Source: Nyssa sinensis (lineage: Eukaryota; Streptophyta; Magnoliopsida; Cornales; Nyssaceae). Taken from it: 64,000 bases of DNA. A program made the position numbers and the translations under genes. The notes beneath the pieces are model-generated. The model made no database searches. It was not told the DNA's origin and saw nothing but the letters and a program-made list of their open reading frames with translations. The stretch is from the NCBI GenBank assembly GCA_008638375.1, contig CM018049.1, positions 2,840,643 through 2,904,642 of the forward strand, written 5' to 3'. Below, piece by piece: positions 24,301 to 35,750 of this stretch. The number at the start of each line of letters is the position of its first letter. Position 1 is the first letter of the stretch.

Positions 24301-24825
24301 TGAGTCCTGAATCATGCGTGCAGGACTGAGGTTAGGGTTTCTATTGTTTTCAAAAAGTCACGTGCACGCGCTTTTAATAAGCGGTTTGTTTGGTATTTCG
24401 AGGAGCCGTGAGCCGTCATGGCAGATTTAATGCGCAGACCGTCGTTTCGAGAATCGAAGCTATTTATTACACCAGCCGTTTTATTTCGCTTTTCTCAAGA
24501 TTTTTTGAAACTGTTTCTGTTCCCGGTTTCGTGAAATCATAAAAAGGAAACGTTTATTTTGCTAGAAATCCGGATGATCTTTAGGACAAGAACTCTTTAC
24601 ACCTCTCAAAATAGTTTCAACATATTTTTCGAGCGTAACCTCCGGTGAACTTTAGGACGGTTTCGGGCGACAGTGATCGGACATTTGAAACGTGTGACTG
24701 GTAACTTCCTTATTTCTCGTGCCATTTTTCTCTTCGTCGTTTTGTTCCTAGTTCTGGCTCTGTTTTTGGTTTCATCGTTTGTTATTCTTCTTTCTGGTAT
24801 CTCGAAATTTCTTTGTGTGTTGATA

Positions 24826-26785
24826 ATGTCCGGTTTAAAAATGGGAGAAGTTAGGGTTGAGCCAGAAATTGGGGGTGAAGACGATCCGCCATCTTCATCC
24901 TCTACTTCTTCGTTCTCATCTTCTGAGTCGGCCCTAGAGTCGAGAGATAGGGAGGCCAGCACATCCCATCGGGAAGAGGGTGAGAGTCATATGACGAAGG
25001 GGATGTTATCAACCCTTAGGAAGCAATACCAGTTTCCAAGGAATGTGTCCTGTAGAGTCCCTAAGCTTTCAGATAGTCCTTCCGATATTAAACGGGGGGC
25101 AGATCTGTGTTTATCTTGAATGGTTTGAGTTAGGCGTACGCCTACCTTTTCATCCTCTTTTTAGGGAATTTTTTACTTATTTTAACATCTGTGCTGCCGA
25201 CCTAAATGTTAATAGCTGGAGACAGCTGTTAGGTTTTTTAGTTTTAGGTCATTTGAATAAGGTCCAAGTAGATCTGGACCTCATTCGTAGTAAAATGGAC
25301 ATGAAGTTCCTTTCTACTGAGGGACTATATTATATCTGTTTTGATCAGAGATACCGACCTCTGACGTCAGTCCCATCTTCCAACAAAAAATGGAAGAAAT
25401 GGTATTTTTTCGTCGGGGGAGGTTGGGAGCGAGAAGACTATGAAGGCGACCTGAGTCTTTTTCCTTGGCATACCGGCCCTAGTGGTGAGTCTTTGTTAGA
25501 TTTCAGTTTGATATATAATAATGTTTTTATGTATCTGTTTCTCTTTGAGGTATATGTGATAAGTATGTTCTCTTGGTCTTGTCACAGATAAAGGGAAGTG
25601 AAAAAGGTCGGCTTTCACTCCCGAGATTGAGAAGAGATATGAACAACTTCTCCAGCCTGCTTTCCGTCATCATTTGCAAATCTTATCACCAAAAAATCTA
25701 ATGGCGGCAGGTTTGACAAAGGCAGATGGGGCCAAAGTAAAGAAGTCTATTTTGGCCGGATATGTCCCATCCAGCAAAGCTAAAACTGTGGGTTCCACCT
25801 CGTCTGTACCTGAACAAGCTGAGGTACCGACGTCGTCAGAAGTACCTCAGCCAGCCCAAAAGAAGAGGAGGGTAATTTCGAGGGCGGCTCGGGAGGCTGC
25901 CGAAGCTGCAGCTCGGGAGGCTGATAAGATGAATCAGTCAGGACCATCTCAGCCTACCGAGACTCAAGTTCCACCCCCTACCGAGACTCTAGGGCAATCA
26001 ACTGAAGCTGCCTCAGCCGCCCCAAGGACAACGCCTGCAGGCCCTACTGGAACTCAAGGGGGATCGAGCTCGGTGCTCCTTAACCCTGCCGAAACCCCTA
26101 CAGGTTCAGAGGCCATAAAGGTCGCTTTGAAGATGGGGCTTCCCCCTGGTTTTAACAAAAAAGGGTCGAGGCAAATTCTAGGAGAATTGATGTCGGGCTA
26201 TGTAAGGGTAATGCTTTGTGATACTTCTCTCTTTTTTTTTTTTTTTTGATATGGTTCGAGGTTTGTTTGTAGGGCATCAGGGCAACTGGTTTACTGATGG
26301 ACCGGTTTGCGGAGGTTGAGAAGGCGTCGTCCCTTCAAGATGAATTAAAGAAGGCGCAAGCCGATCTGAAGGCAGCTCAGTCCGAAATTAAGAAGGGGCA
26401 AACGGATTTGAAGGCAGCTCAGTCTGAAATCAAGAAAAAGCAATCTGAGCTGCTGGTTGCTCAATCGGACCTGAAGCATGCTCAAGCCAAACTGAAGGTA
26501 GCTGATGCTGAACTTGGAGTAGCTCAAGCCAGCGTCTCCTCTCTAGAGACCAAATGTGAGGCGTTTCAGGCGGAAAATATAAGTTTAGGTCAGAAGTTGG
26601 GAGTTATGATCGATCAACGAGATCTATTTCGCCGGAGGATGGATGAGCAAAAGAAGAAATTCCAAGAAACCGAAGTAGCAATGGCTAAGAAACTGGAGGA
26701 GGTCAAGGAAGCTACCAAGGAGGCAACGAAAACTAGGGATGATGGAGTTGATAAATTCAATGGGGAGAGAGCTCGTGGACTCTAG
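24826..26785 (+). pseudogene. Antisense accessory gene of the Tat element, three exons (putative gypsy-type transposon domain)
   Basis: Lies opposite to gag-pol, between integrase and the 3' LTR. Exon 1 (24826-25484) starts MSGLKMGEVRVEPEIG, is acidic and Ser-rich, and then carries the domain typical of plant 'putative gypsy-type transposon' proteins (FELGVRLPFHPLFREFFTYF, then NSWRQLLGFLVLGHL). Intron 1 is 25485-25587 (GTGAGT...CACAG). Exon 2 (25588-26201) has an Ala/Pro/Gln-rich linker with a basic KKRRVISR stretch. Intron 2 is 26202-26272 (GTAAGG...TTTGTAG). Exon 3 begins GIRATGLLMDRFAEVEKAS, followed by a coiled coil of repeated LKAAQSEIKK-type 11-mers. Codon phase is kept across both introns. 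Damage: a frameshift in the G run at ~25096, one TGA in exon 2, and a frameshift near 26750 after which the frame continues (KLYPNLDISHLDDVEV) to ~26950. Its role in Tat elements is unknown. Confidence 0.75.
26315..26560 (+). repeat. 33-bp coding repeat (coiled-coil heptad/11-mer) in exon 3
   Basis: Successive copies of a 33-nt segment encode KKAQADLKAAQ, KKGQTDLKAAQ, KKKQSELLVAQ and similar, predicting a long parallel coiled coil and hence self-association. The minus-strand open frame here is a mirror of it. Confidence 0.75.
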
Positions 26786-27249
26786 TTACATTCTTTGCAA
26801 GAGGAGAATCCAGAAGTTGTATCCAAACTTGGATATTTCTCATCTGGATGATGTAGAAGTAGAGTCATTACCGAGTTCCCCCAACCCTTCAAATGTAGAG
26901 GGTTTTGTTGAAGTTGTCCCTCCTATTTCCTCCAAAACCAAAGTAGATAATATGTTTGTATTTTTTACGACTTCTTTGTATAATTTTGACTTTATATATG
27001 AAATTTGCTCGTTTTTCATGTCAATTCGGTGTATAAGTGCAATTTTGGTGGCAACTATATATATTGTTCACTTTTTTTTTTTTATAATTTGATACGTTTG
27101 CAACTCAATATAAAGAATCATGGCCCCAGGTCCTGAGGTGTCAAACTTGAAAAAATAAAGATACGCAGTGTTATATAAAACAAAAAAAATGTTTGTTTTA
27201 TAGGATAGCCTTCATATGCTTGGAGATCTGGAGAGTTATTTCTGGAACA

Positions 27250-27597
27250 GGGGTTAAGACCCATAGCACTTATGAGTGCTGAGGTCATATTGAGACGGAT
27301 CAGGTCAGTATATCTGAACATTGCCTTGGGACCATTCCTATAGCACTATGGCTATTAGGGGTCTGTTGAGATAAATCAGATCAGTAGACCTGAGTATCGA
27401 ATTGGGACCATTCCTACAACAAATTTGTTTGTAGGGGCCATTTGAGATGGATCAGATCGGTAGACCTGAGAAATGACTTGGGACCATTCCTACAGCAATC
27501 TTGCTTGTAGGGGCCATTTGAGCTGGACTAGGTCGGTAGACCTGAGCAATGAATTGGGACCATTCCTACAGCAATCTTGCTTGTAGGGGCCATTTGA
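27250..27597. repeat. 76-bp tandem array between integrase and antisense gene
   Basis: TTGGGACCATTCCTA recurs at 27326, 27402, 27478 and 27554 with exact 76-bp spacing, plus a degenerate copy before them. Each good unit contains the hairpin-prone CTACAGCAATCTTGCTTGTAG. It lies 60 bp downstream of the integrase stop codon. Confidence 0.9.
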
Positions 27598-27655
27598 TCA
27601 AGTCGGGAGAAACCTTGTGTTGCCAAGATATATTTCCTGAAAGATAGGAGCCTTT

Positions 27656-28579
27656 TCATTGATAGTACTTTCTCAGGTGTTCAATATTCCAGGGTCTAGG
27701 AATCGATTTTCCTGTCATATCTTCCAACCAATATGTTGTAGGCCTGCTCATTCTGATAACCTTGTAAGGTCCTTCCCAATTTGGGGATAGCTTTCCCATC
27801 GTAAGTTCCTTGGTGTTAGGGAAGATCCTTCGCAGAACCAAATCACCTAATTGGAACGTTTTAAGCTTTACATGCTGATTAAAACTTTTGGCCATCCTCC
27901 GACGACATTCTTCCATTCTGAGTGCAGCCTGTTCTCTTTTTCCTTCCAGTAAATCGAGGTTTTCAGTTAGCTGAAGATGATTAGCCTCCTGATCGAAAGC
28001 TTCTGTTCTTAATGTGGGCATGCCGATTTCTACAGGAATGACCGCCTTGGAACCATATATGAGCGAGAATGGTGTTTCCTGTGTGGCGATTCTCCTCGTT
28101 GTTCGGTAGGCCCAAAGTACACCGGGAAGCTCTTCTACCCATTTTCCTTTTGCTCGTTCTAACCTCTTTTTGATGCCACTTAATATCGTCCGATTAGTCA
28201 CCTCGGCCTGCCCACTTGCCTGTGGATGTCCTGGTGAGGAAAAATGATGATTGATATGGAGATCATCACAGAATTTCCTAAATATTTTTCCTGCAAACTG
28301 GGTGTCGTTGTCTGATATGATAATTCGTGGTATTCCAAACCTACAAACGATATTTTTCCATGTAAAATTCTTTACATCTACCTCGGTAATGTGAGTCAAT
28401 GGTTCCGCTTCTGCCCATTTGGAAAAATAATCAATAGCGATCAACAAATATTTCTTGTTTTGAGGGGCCTTTGGCAAAGGTCCATCCCTCATTGGGCAAA
28501 AGGCCAGGGACTTGCAATGGGTATAAGCTCTTATTGTGGTAGATGTTGATATGAAGCGAAACGCTGACATTTGTCGCAT
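27656..28579 (-). CDS. pol: Tat integrase, catalytic core and C-terminal domain (fragment)
   Basis: Would insert element cDNA into host DNA. The minus-strand frame has the DDE core: Asp in AIDYFSKWAEAEP, Asp in IISDNDTQFAGK, Glu in HPQASGQAEVTNRT. The C-terminal part (LSPNWEGPYKVIRM) is the GPY/F module, and the protein ends RKYYQ-stop at 27656, at the expected place. The first ~40 residues of this frame are out of phase. The true upstream sequence is the zinc-binding part in another frame (28560-28830). A small deletion removed a few residues before GPLPKAPQNKK, and the preceding WPFAQW has a TGA. The core is intact as a domain but cannot be made from gag-pol as it stands. Confidence 0.9.
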   Translation of the reverse strand: MRQMSAFRFISTSTTIRAYTHCKSLAFCPMRDGPLPKAPQNKKYLLIAIDYFSKWAEAEPLTHITEVDVKNFTWKNIVCRFGIPRIIISDNDTQFAGKIFRKFCDDLHINHHFSSPGHPQASGQAEVTNRTILSGIKKRLERAKGKWVEELPGVLWAYRTTRRIATQETPFSLIYGSKAVIPVEIGMPTLRTEAFDQEANHLQLTENLDLLEGKREQAALRMEECRRRMAKSFNQHVKLKTFQLGDLVLRRIFPNTKELTMGKLSPNWEGPYKVIRMSRPTTYWLEDMTGKSIPRPWNIEHLRKYYQ

Positions 28580-28831
28580 TTTTTCACATATTCTCTGGCT
28601 TGATTTAGCATACCAGGCCAGTAATAACCATGGGTCAAAGCTCGATGTGAGATTGTCCTGCCACCATTATGATTGCCGCATATCCCCTCATGGATCTCGG
28701 CTAGTACATATTCCGATTCTTCTGGAGATAGGCACCTCAGTAGGGGTTAGGTGTATGACCTACGGTAGAGTTGCTCATTTAAAATTAGGTACCAAGCTAA
28801 TCTGATCCGTAGTTTTCGCGCTTGATTTCTG
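28555..28831 (-). pseudogene. pol: Integrase N-terminal HHCC zinc-binding region, frameshifted
   Basis: The minus-strand frame reads LAEIHEGICGNHNGGRTISH, then YYWPGMLNQAREYVKKCDKC. The two His and two Cys of the HHCC motif are all present. Stops: TAA in RRSYT-stop-PLLR upstream, one after HLPQ and TGA in WPFAQ. Joins to the RNase H reading frame at 28832 would need a 1-nt shift. Confidence 0.75.
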
Positions 28832-29708
28832 TCATTCTGGGAGTTGCCCTTCTTTTAAATACCTAAAGATAGGAGTCCTCCAGTCCTGACACTCTTCCGA
28901 GATGTAAACGTTTTGAACCTCGTCAATACTGGGGCGATCTCGGGAGGAGATAGATACTTCTGAATCCCCTTTGGTACCGAGATGAGAGGCCATATTTGCC
29001 AAGGCATCCGCTCTCGTGTTCTGTCTTCTCTCTACTTTGTGAATAGAGAAATTAACAAATGATTGTTTTAGAGAGTTTATTATATCAACATATTTGATCA
29101 TTCTTTCGTCTTTTACTGCAAATTCACCCAGAACTTGGTCCACCACTAATTGTGAATCAGAGAAGGCTTTGAGGTCATGAGCCTCATGTTCTATGGCTAG
29201 TTGTATGCCGAGGATTAATGTTTCGTACTCGGCTTCATTGTTTGAAGCTTTGAAGCCCAAAGTAATCGCCTTTTCTGTGGTAATACCATCAGGAGATCGG
29301 AGGATAATACCAACTCCAGAACCTTTGTCAGTTGAAGAACCATCCAAATATAGTTGCCACATAGCCATAGTTGGGTTAGCGTCTAATTTTTGTTTCAGAG
29401 CTGGGGTGAATTCGGCAATAAAATCTACCAAAGCCTGAGCTTTAATGGCAGTCCGAGGTATGTATGCTATGTCAAATTCTCCCAGTTCTATCGACCATTT
29501 CACAAGATGACCCGAAGTTTCAGGTTTGTGTAATATGGCTTTTAAGGGGTACGAGGTTGGCACTATAATTGAATGGGATTGAAAATAAGGCCTGAGTTTT
29601 TTGGCGGATATAATTAGTGCAAAGGCTAACTTTTCTATCTCAGGATATATTTTTTTTGATCCAAGAAGTGCTTTACTTACGTAGAATATGGGTTTTTGAA
29701 TCCCTTTT
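28832..29708 (-). CDS. pol: Tat RNase H end plus second (archaeal-like) RNase H domain
   Basis: The first part (GIQKPIFYVSKALLGSKKIY, then LRPYFQSH and GHLVKWSIELGEFDI) is the end of the RT-linked RNase H and connection region. The second domain starts at WQLYLDGSSTDKGSGVG and keeps the four acidic catalytic residues: Asp in LYLDGS, Glu in NNEAEYE, Asp in FSDSQLV, Asp in NTRADALA. This extra RNase H is a hallmark of Tat elements. It would degrade RNA in RNA/DNA hybrids. The frame opens at the solo LTR edge (29708); upstream coding resumes at 35381-35750. The stop at 28832 follows a frameshift rather than a natural end. Confidence 0.9.
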
Positions 29709-30129
29709 TGTAACACCCCAACCCTGTATAATTAATGATTAATTATCAAATTATTAATTAGTACCGGCTTACAGAATAGTAAAGGGAATTAATCATAATC
29801 CTGGCGGTCATGATAGGCCGATGAAATAATTAAATATGTCTGGAGAAAGAGGGTATAATACCCGAACCCAAATTGCTGGTTAAATCGGTAAAATAATGCT
29901 GTTTTAACACTAACGGAACCCGAATTAGTTAACCCCGAAAATCCCAAATGATTAATAAATGACATGGAACCTCTGACACTGAAGTTAACTGAATTATGAA
30001 GCTCTCGGAAGAAACCACATCGAAAAAGGAGCTACGGAATGAAAGTTATGTAGCAAACATTGAAAATTGAATTACTGTGCAACCAAACGTGGCCTTAACC
30101 GAAAATATGGAAAAAATGGCCAAATGGGA

Positions 30130-30207
30130 GGCCAAGGGAATTGGACCCTTGACCTTTGAGTAAAAAGAAACCTCATCCAAAAATTACCAACTGGGCTACT
30201 ATTATCT
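30130..30207 (-). other. tRNA-like A-box/B-box module, best copy
   Basis: Minus strand: A box TAGCCCAGTTGG (30198-30187) matches TRGCNNAGYNGG at all 12 positions. 51 nt later comes the B box GGTCCAATTCC (30147-30137). It sits in a T-arm with 5-bp stem AAGGG/CCCTT and 7-nt loop TCCAATT. The D-arm stretch TAGCCCAGTTGGTAA is tRNA-like; acceptor and anticodon stems are not convincing. Antisense to the LTR. Confidence 0.65.
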
Positions 30208-30233
30208 TTGTGTCCATATATACAACAGAAATG

Positions 30234-30240
30234 TATATAA
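30234..30240 (+). promoter_or_regulatory. TATA box of giant solo LTR
   Basis: TATATAA about 525 bp from the LTR start and ~35 bp past the tRNA-like module. Confidence 0.6.
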
Positions 30241-32321
30241 CACTGAATTATTCTATTCTACCACCAAAACTGGCCAATGGCCATCCATGCAACACCACAC
30301 CCTTGCGTCACCCCTATGCTCCCTAGCTCATCATCACCCTACTTCAGCCATGATGACCTTTCCTCCAACCAAAATACATGCAGATTTATCATGAGGTTGG
30401 GAGATGTATTGAAGAAGAAAAATTTGCATTACAAGTCTCCATATGTGTATTGGAGGGGGGAGAAATCAGAAATGGGTGCATGAGATCTGCTAAAGAGAGA
30501 TTGGGTTAGAGAGAGAGACTGCCAAACCAAGTGTATGTGTATGTGCATGTCCATGTGTGTGTGGCCATAGGAGGTGCCCAAAGGAGGAGGAACTAAGGAG
30601 GCCATGTGTTGCACGGCTGGGACTGAGGCACACCTGGGGTGCCAAGGATCCGAACTGGACCATCGAAGAGTAGGAAGCAGCCACTGCTTGAGAGGTAAAC
30701 ACAAAAAACTGCTAAAAATTTCTGTTTGAATTACTGGTACGGTTTTGATGAGTTTCGATCCATATAGTCTGCATTTTTGAGTTCCTGTGAGGGTTAGTAC
30801 TGTTCTGGAATGACTGAGGAGGTCGAATAAGGGCTAAAACCCCAAAACTGAAAGAAATTCGCCATTAATGACCTTGAGGTTGCAGGTCTGAATTGACCTC
30901 AACCAAACCAATTATTGAGGGTCCGAACATGAACTAGACACTTCTAGGGTTCTGAATATCACGATACACGACCCAAAAACACAATGGAAGACCCTCAAAT
31001 TTGACACTATTCTTTTCGGCCATGGAACCCAAAACCTGAGATAGGCTTGCAAACTGAAATTTATAAATGGGGAATTGAAGCCCCTATCCTAAGGGTCACA
31101 ACAAGCCAAGAATCGTGCGATTTGGTTGAGAAACAAGGCCACACGACCGAACTGAAAATCTGCACGATAATCGGGTTGTACAGAGCTTAATCCTTAGATT
31201 TGAAGCTCTAAATTAATACCAAAAGGTCTGAATGACTCCCAGTAATGTTTTGGGATCAAAACATATCGAAAACAGCCCTTGAAAACCCACAAAATTGAAG
31301 AAATAACAACCTGCAACTAGGGCAACGGATGGGGAAAAGATGGGGAAGACGGAGTCAACTCGCGAGTCATACCGAGTTGGCCGAGTCGACTCGGACACGC
31401 GTCGGCCTGTGAGGCTGCCACCAAAATAATGAAACTGCGTCGTTTCTGTTTTAAATTAAAATCGAATTTGTCTTGTTTGGTTACGGGTTTTACAAATTGA
31501 AAATCAGGACTGGGCCTTTCCAAACCGAGAATAAGGAAGCAAATATGGATAACTGGCATATGTTATCCCAGTTTTCCTGAAAGACAGTGAACCGGTTGGT
31601 TTTCTGAATTTTGGACCAGGTTCAATTTCTGAACCCCTGAACCCTCTGGTCTGAACCCTAATTTTCTGAATTTATATTTAACCCCCCAAATGTTTCTGAA
31701 AATTACGGATTTGCCCCAACAGTTCTGAATATTGCACAGTGGCCCAGATTTTGGGAAAATTATACATTTAAGCCCCTGCCAAATTAATTAAATAATAAAA
31801 TTATTATTTTATTAATTAGGTAAAATTACGATTTTACCCTTGGACATTTAATATGTCAAACGGAGTCCAAATAAATTAAATAAATAGTGTATTTTCACTA
31901 TGTTGAACATTCCTGGACTCAATGGTATAGTCCAAATTGGGAAATTATGTACCGAAAAATACAGACACATAAAGTATAAATGACCATACTGCCCCTGATG
32001 CTTCCCAGGATCAATTAAACATAATAGATAGTCCAACTTAATTATGTCGGACACTCTGGACCCAACAGTGAGGTCCATTTTATGAACTGACGTGCCGAAA
32101 AATATGACACGTGAAATGACCAAAATACCCCTGAGCACTGTGAGTGCAAGATAAAGGTCAAACTCATCTGATAAATTATCATAAGGATAATTATGAACAC
32201 TGAAGGGCTAAATAAGACTCCGGAACAGTTAACGCGTAAAACGAGAAACGACTAATGTGTCCTGATGACCAAAAGCAGATACCAAACGAAGTCCAAAGGA
32301 CTTAGAAAATCATATCTAAGA

Positions 32322-32660
32322 TATGTGGACTATTCTGAGGACCACGATAGGGTCCGGGACAAGAATGGACAAATTACTATTTTGCCCCTAAGGCTAAATA
32401 AGCACTTAACTGATAGCGATTCAAGTCTAAAAGAGTTAGAACTTCATGTATACGATATATGGGATATTCTGAGAACCACGACTGGGTCCAGGGCAAGAAT
32501 AACAAAATTACCATTTTGCCCCTATGGTTAAAATAAGAACCTAACTGATACCGATTGGAGTCTAAAAGACGTAGAACTATATATTTAAGATATAAAGACT
32601 ATTCTGAGGGCCTTGACAGGGTTCGGGGTAAGAGTGATAAAATGACCATTTTGCCCTCAA
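32322..32660. repeat. ~133-bp tandem array
   Basis: ATATGTGGACTATTCTGAGG-type unit starts at 32322, 32455 and 32588, each ending in CATTTTGCCC. Homologous to 13866-14240. Confidence 0.85.
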
Positions 32661-33084
32661 GGCTGAAGAAGTAACTGACTGATAACGATTGAAGTCTAAA
32701 TGACTTGGGTTATAATCCTGATGACTGTTAAGCCTAATTTAAGAATAAAATAGCCCCGGATGAAACCCGATGAGAGGGCGATAGGCTACTAGGCTATCTT
32801 AGGTAAACCGATAGATACCTAAGATGACAAATGAGACCTGAATGGATGAGTTCTGATCTGTATATGATTGATGATTATTGTTCAGGATATACATGGAGAT
32901 GCCTGACGTATCTGGAGGTTATCAGGATTGTTTGCGCAAGGAGATAACCGTAACAGTTTGTGAGTAACTTGGAACTTCTGGCTTGGTGTATAAGTACACC
33001 GTCTAGTTACTGTATTTTGATTCACTGTACTGTTTTGAACGTTATACTATTTAAAAAGCATATATTTAAAGTAGCATATGCCTT

Positions 33085-34210
33085 GTTTTGATTGATATAT
33101 TGTTCCGACATGTTCAGTTCCGATATGACTTGTCCTGATTGATATTGTACCATTTTGTTCCGTCATGTTCAGTTCCGATATGACTTGTCCTGATTGATAT
33201 TGTTTCATTTTGTTCCGACATGTTCAGTTCCGATATGTCTTGATCTGATTGATGTATTGTTTTGTTTTGTTCCGTCATGTTCAGTTCCGATATGACTCGT
33301 CCTGATTGATATTGTACCATTTTGTTCCGTCATGTTCAGTTCCGATATGACTTGTCCTGATTGATATCGTTTCGTTTTGTTCCGTCATGTTCAGTCCCGA
33401 TATGACTTGTCCTGATTGATATTGTTTCGTTTTGTTCCGACATGTTCAGTTCCGATATGTCTTGATCTGATTGATGTATTGTTTTGTTTTGTTCCGTCAT
33501 GTTCAGTTCCGATATGACTCGTCCTGATTGATATTGTACCATTTTGTTCCGTCATGTTCAGTTTTGATATGACTTGTCCTGATTGATATCGTTTCATTTT
33601 GTTCCGTCATGTTCAGTTCCGATATGACTTGTCCTGATTGATATTGTTTCATTTTGTTCTGACATGTTCAGTTCCGATATGTCTTGATCTGATTGATGTA
33701 TTGTTTTGTTTTGTTCCGTCATGTTCAGTTCCGATATGACTCGTCCTGATTGATATTGTACCATTTTGTTCCGTCATGTTCAGTTCCGATATGACTTGTC
33801 CTGATTGATATCGTTTCGTTTTGTTCCGTCATGTTCAGTTCCGATATGACTTGTCCTGATTGATATTGTTTTGTTTTGTTCCGACATGTTCAGTTCCGAT
33901 ATGTCTTGATCTGATTGATGTATTGTTTTGTTTTGTTCCGTCATGTTCAGTTCCGATATGACTCGTCCTGATTGATATTGTACCATTTTGTTCTGTCATG
34001 TTCAGTTCCGATATGACTTGTCCTGATTGATATCGTTTCGTTTTGTTCCGTCATGTTCAGTTCCGATATGACTTGTCCTGATTGATATTGTTTCGTTTTG
34101 TTCCGTCATGTTCAGTTCCGATATGACTTGACCTGATTGATATTGTACCGTTTTGATCCGCCATGTTCAGTTTCGATATGTCTTGTTCTGATTGATGTAT
34201 TGCTCTACTT
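33085..34210. repeat. 55-bp minisatellite with 222-bp higher-order period
   Basis: About 20 copies of a unit containing TGTTCAGTTCCGATATG and CTGATTGATATTG. Variants recur in blocks of four: near-identical 68-residue shadow frames start 222 bp apart (33320 and 33542 on the minus strand) and again 444 bp later (33986). This array is a length-variable part of the LTR. Confidence 0.9.
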
Positions 34211-35380
34211 TGTTCCGTTATGATCCGTCCTGTTATGCCTCTGTCCTTGATTATGCCTGTGACTTGAACTGGTGTTTTGTTCCGTCTGATCCCGTTATGT
34301 ACCGTCCGTTAATAATCTGTCTGTCTTGATTGATATATGGTCCAGTTCCGTTATGATCTGTCTGAATTCTTAACTTGGTATATAAGTTACTGCATAGATA
34401 CTGTATTTTGATGCACTGTACGGTTTTAAAAGTTATACTGTTTGAATGCATGTTTTTAAATGCAAACTTTTATACTGTATTGTACGCGGCATGATTTTGT
34501 CCCGTCCTACTATTGTTTTGTTCGGTCTGTCTCATTCCGTTTTATGGTCTATCTGATTTTGTTCTGCTATGATGTGTCTGACTCTGGGTACCATTCTGAT
34601 TATGAGCGGTCTGGCATAAGTAGGCTTGATTACGCGCCTAACTGATATATTATTGTTATGCCCTGTTATGTTCCGCCCAGTACTGATCTGTTCTAATATT
34701 TGAATTAATTGCCTATACTCTCGTTGATATATTGGCATCATGCACTGTTCCGTTTAGTTCAGTCCTGCTTTATCCTACTGAAACTTGCATTTAAAGTAGA
34801 TTTATAAAACTGCTATTTCAGAAACAACTAAACTACCCTTGTGCTTTGTAAACAAGAAATGGTTTTGAAACCCTTGACAGGGAACCTGTGTTACTCATGG
34901 GCTTTTCGAAGCTCACCCCATTCCCTAACATTTTTCAGGAATGATATCTGTTGGATCTGATGGCACTGATCTGTGGAGACTGGATTACTGAGGATTGAAT
35001 CTGTTTAATCAGGTGAGTGATGTAATACGACTGACTTGACTGATATGTACTAGATATAGACATGGCTCATGAATTTAAACGGTACTGTAGAGATTATAAT
35101 TCTGCTCTGTTGTTATATGTCGGATTATAGATATGCTCTGAGGTTAGAATTGTTAGCTGTTGGATTTTAGACTGGCTCTGTGGTACATAACCTTACAGTG
35201 AATACATGAGTTGCATTCCCTTGACAAAAAAAAAAAAAGTTTTAAATTCCGCTGCATCTGACCCTAAAGTCGGAGTGCAATTCACTGGAAAGTTCAGAAA
35301 TTGCCTTCGGTTGGTCGCGTGGCGGCATGACTGGCATCACGTCCTCGACATCCGCGTAGGGTGGGGTTCGGGATGTGACA

Positions 35381-35750
35381 CTTTTTCTTCTCGAAGTAAC
35401 GCAGAGCTTACTGCATCTTTAGATACCGCAAGATATAAGAGAAGCTTTTCTCCTTTCCTTGGTTTGGATAACAGCTCTGGAGATGCCATATACTGTTTAA
35501 GTTCCAAAAAAGCTTTGTCGCATTCAAAGGTCCATTCCAAGACCTTATTCCCCCGTAAAGCTTTGAAGAACGGAAGACAGCGGTCCGTAGACCTTGAGAT
35601 GAAGCGATTCAATGCCGCAATCCGGCCATTCAACTTTTGTATCTCCTTCCGGGACCTCGGAGGCTCGAGTTCTGCCAAAGCTTTAATTTGGGATGGGTCG
35701 GCTTCGATGCCTTGCTGTGAGACAAGAAAACCAAGAAACTTCCCACGGCT
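35381..35750 (-). pseudogene. pol: Tat RT thumb / RNase H segment between the two solo LTRs
   Basis: The minus-strand frame SRGKFLGFLVSQQGIEADPS followed by ALAELEPPRSRKEIQKLNGR is the end of RT. KVLEWTFECDKAFLELKQY leads to the first RNase H (LLLYLAVSKDAVSSALLREE), where the usual catalytic Asp position reads AVSKDAVS, as in many degenerate Ty3-type RNase H domains. Both ends are set by the insertions: the upstream sequence is at 41052, the downstream at 29708. No stop lies inside. Confidence 0.9.

Larger units (their letters stand above)
29709..35380 (+). mobile_element. Giant solo LTR (5.7 kb) in Tat pol, TSD ctttt
   Basis: Starts TGTAACACCCCAACCCTG and ends GGGTTCGGGATGTGACA. The 5-bp duplication ctttt is at 29704-29708 and 35381-35385. 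Removing it restores the RNase H frame (LLREEK joined to GIQKPIF). Contents in order: AATTA block, tRNA-like module, TATA box, leader with a possible splice donor at 30695, AAACTGCGTCGTTTC at 31432, dyad-bearing units 31820-32660, a 55-bp array with 222-bp periodicity, and the conserved right end. No gene. Confidence 0.95.

Noticed and set aside
24673..24825. Hydrophobic N-terminal extension (signal-peptide-like) of the antisense gene
   Set aside because: The upstream ATG adds ~50 residues rich in Leu/Phe/Val but lies in the leader. The start at 24826 gives a family-like acidic N-terminus.
24606..24962. Minus-strand frame of 118 codons with an acidic DEDENEEVEDED stretch
   Set aside because: It mirrors the Ser/Asp-rich exon 1 of the plus-strand antisense gene and has no homology features of its own.
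26345..26527. Minus-strand Leu/Arg-rich frame
   Set aside because: Mirror of the 33-nt coiled-coil repeat of exon 3.
30130..30207. Functional tRNA gene
   Set aside because: A and B boxes and a T-arm are present, but acceptor and anticodon stems do not pair and no defined anticodon loop is seen.
33085..34210. CRISPR-like look of regularly spaced repeats, and 68-residue frames with NMTEQN/SIRTSHIGTEHDG repeats
   Set aside because: The units are contiguous with no unique spacers, sit in an LTR with a TSD, and the frames follow the 55/222-bp period. It is a eukaryotic minisatellite.
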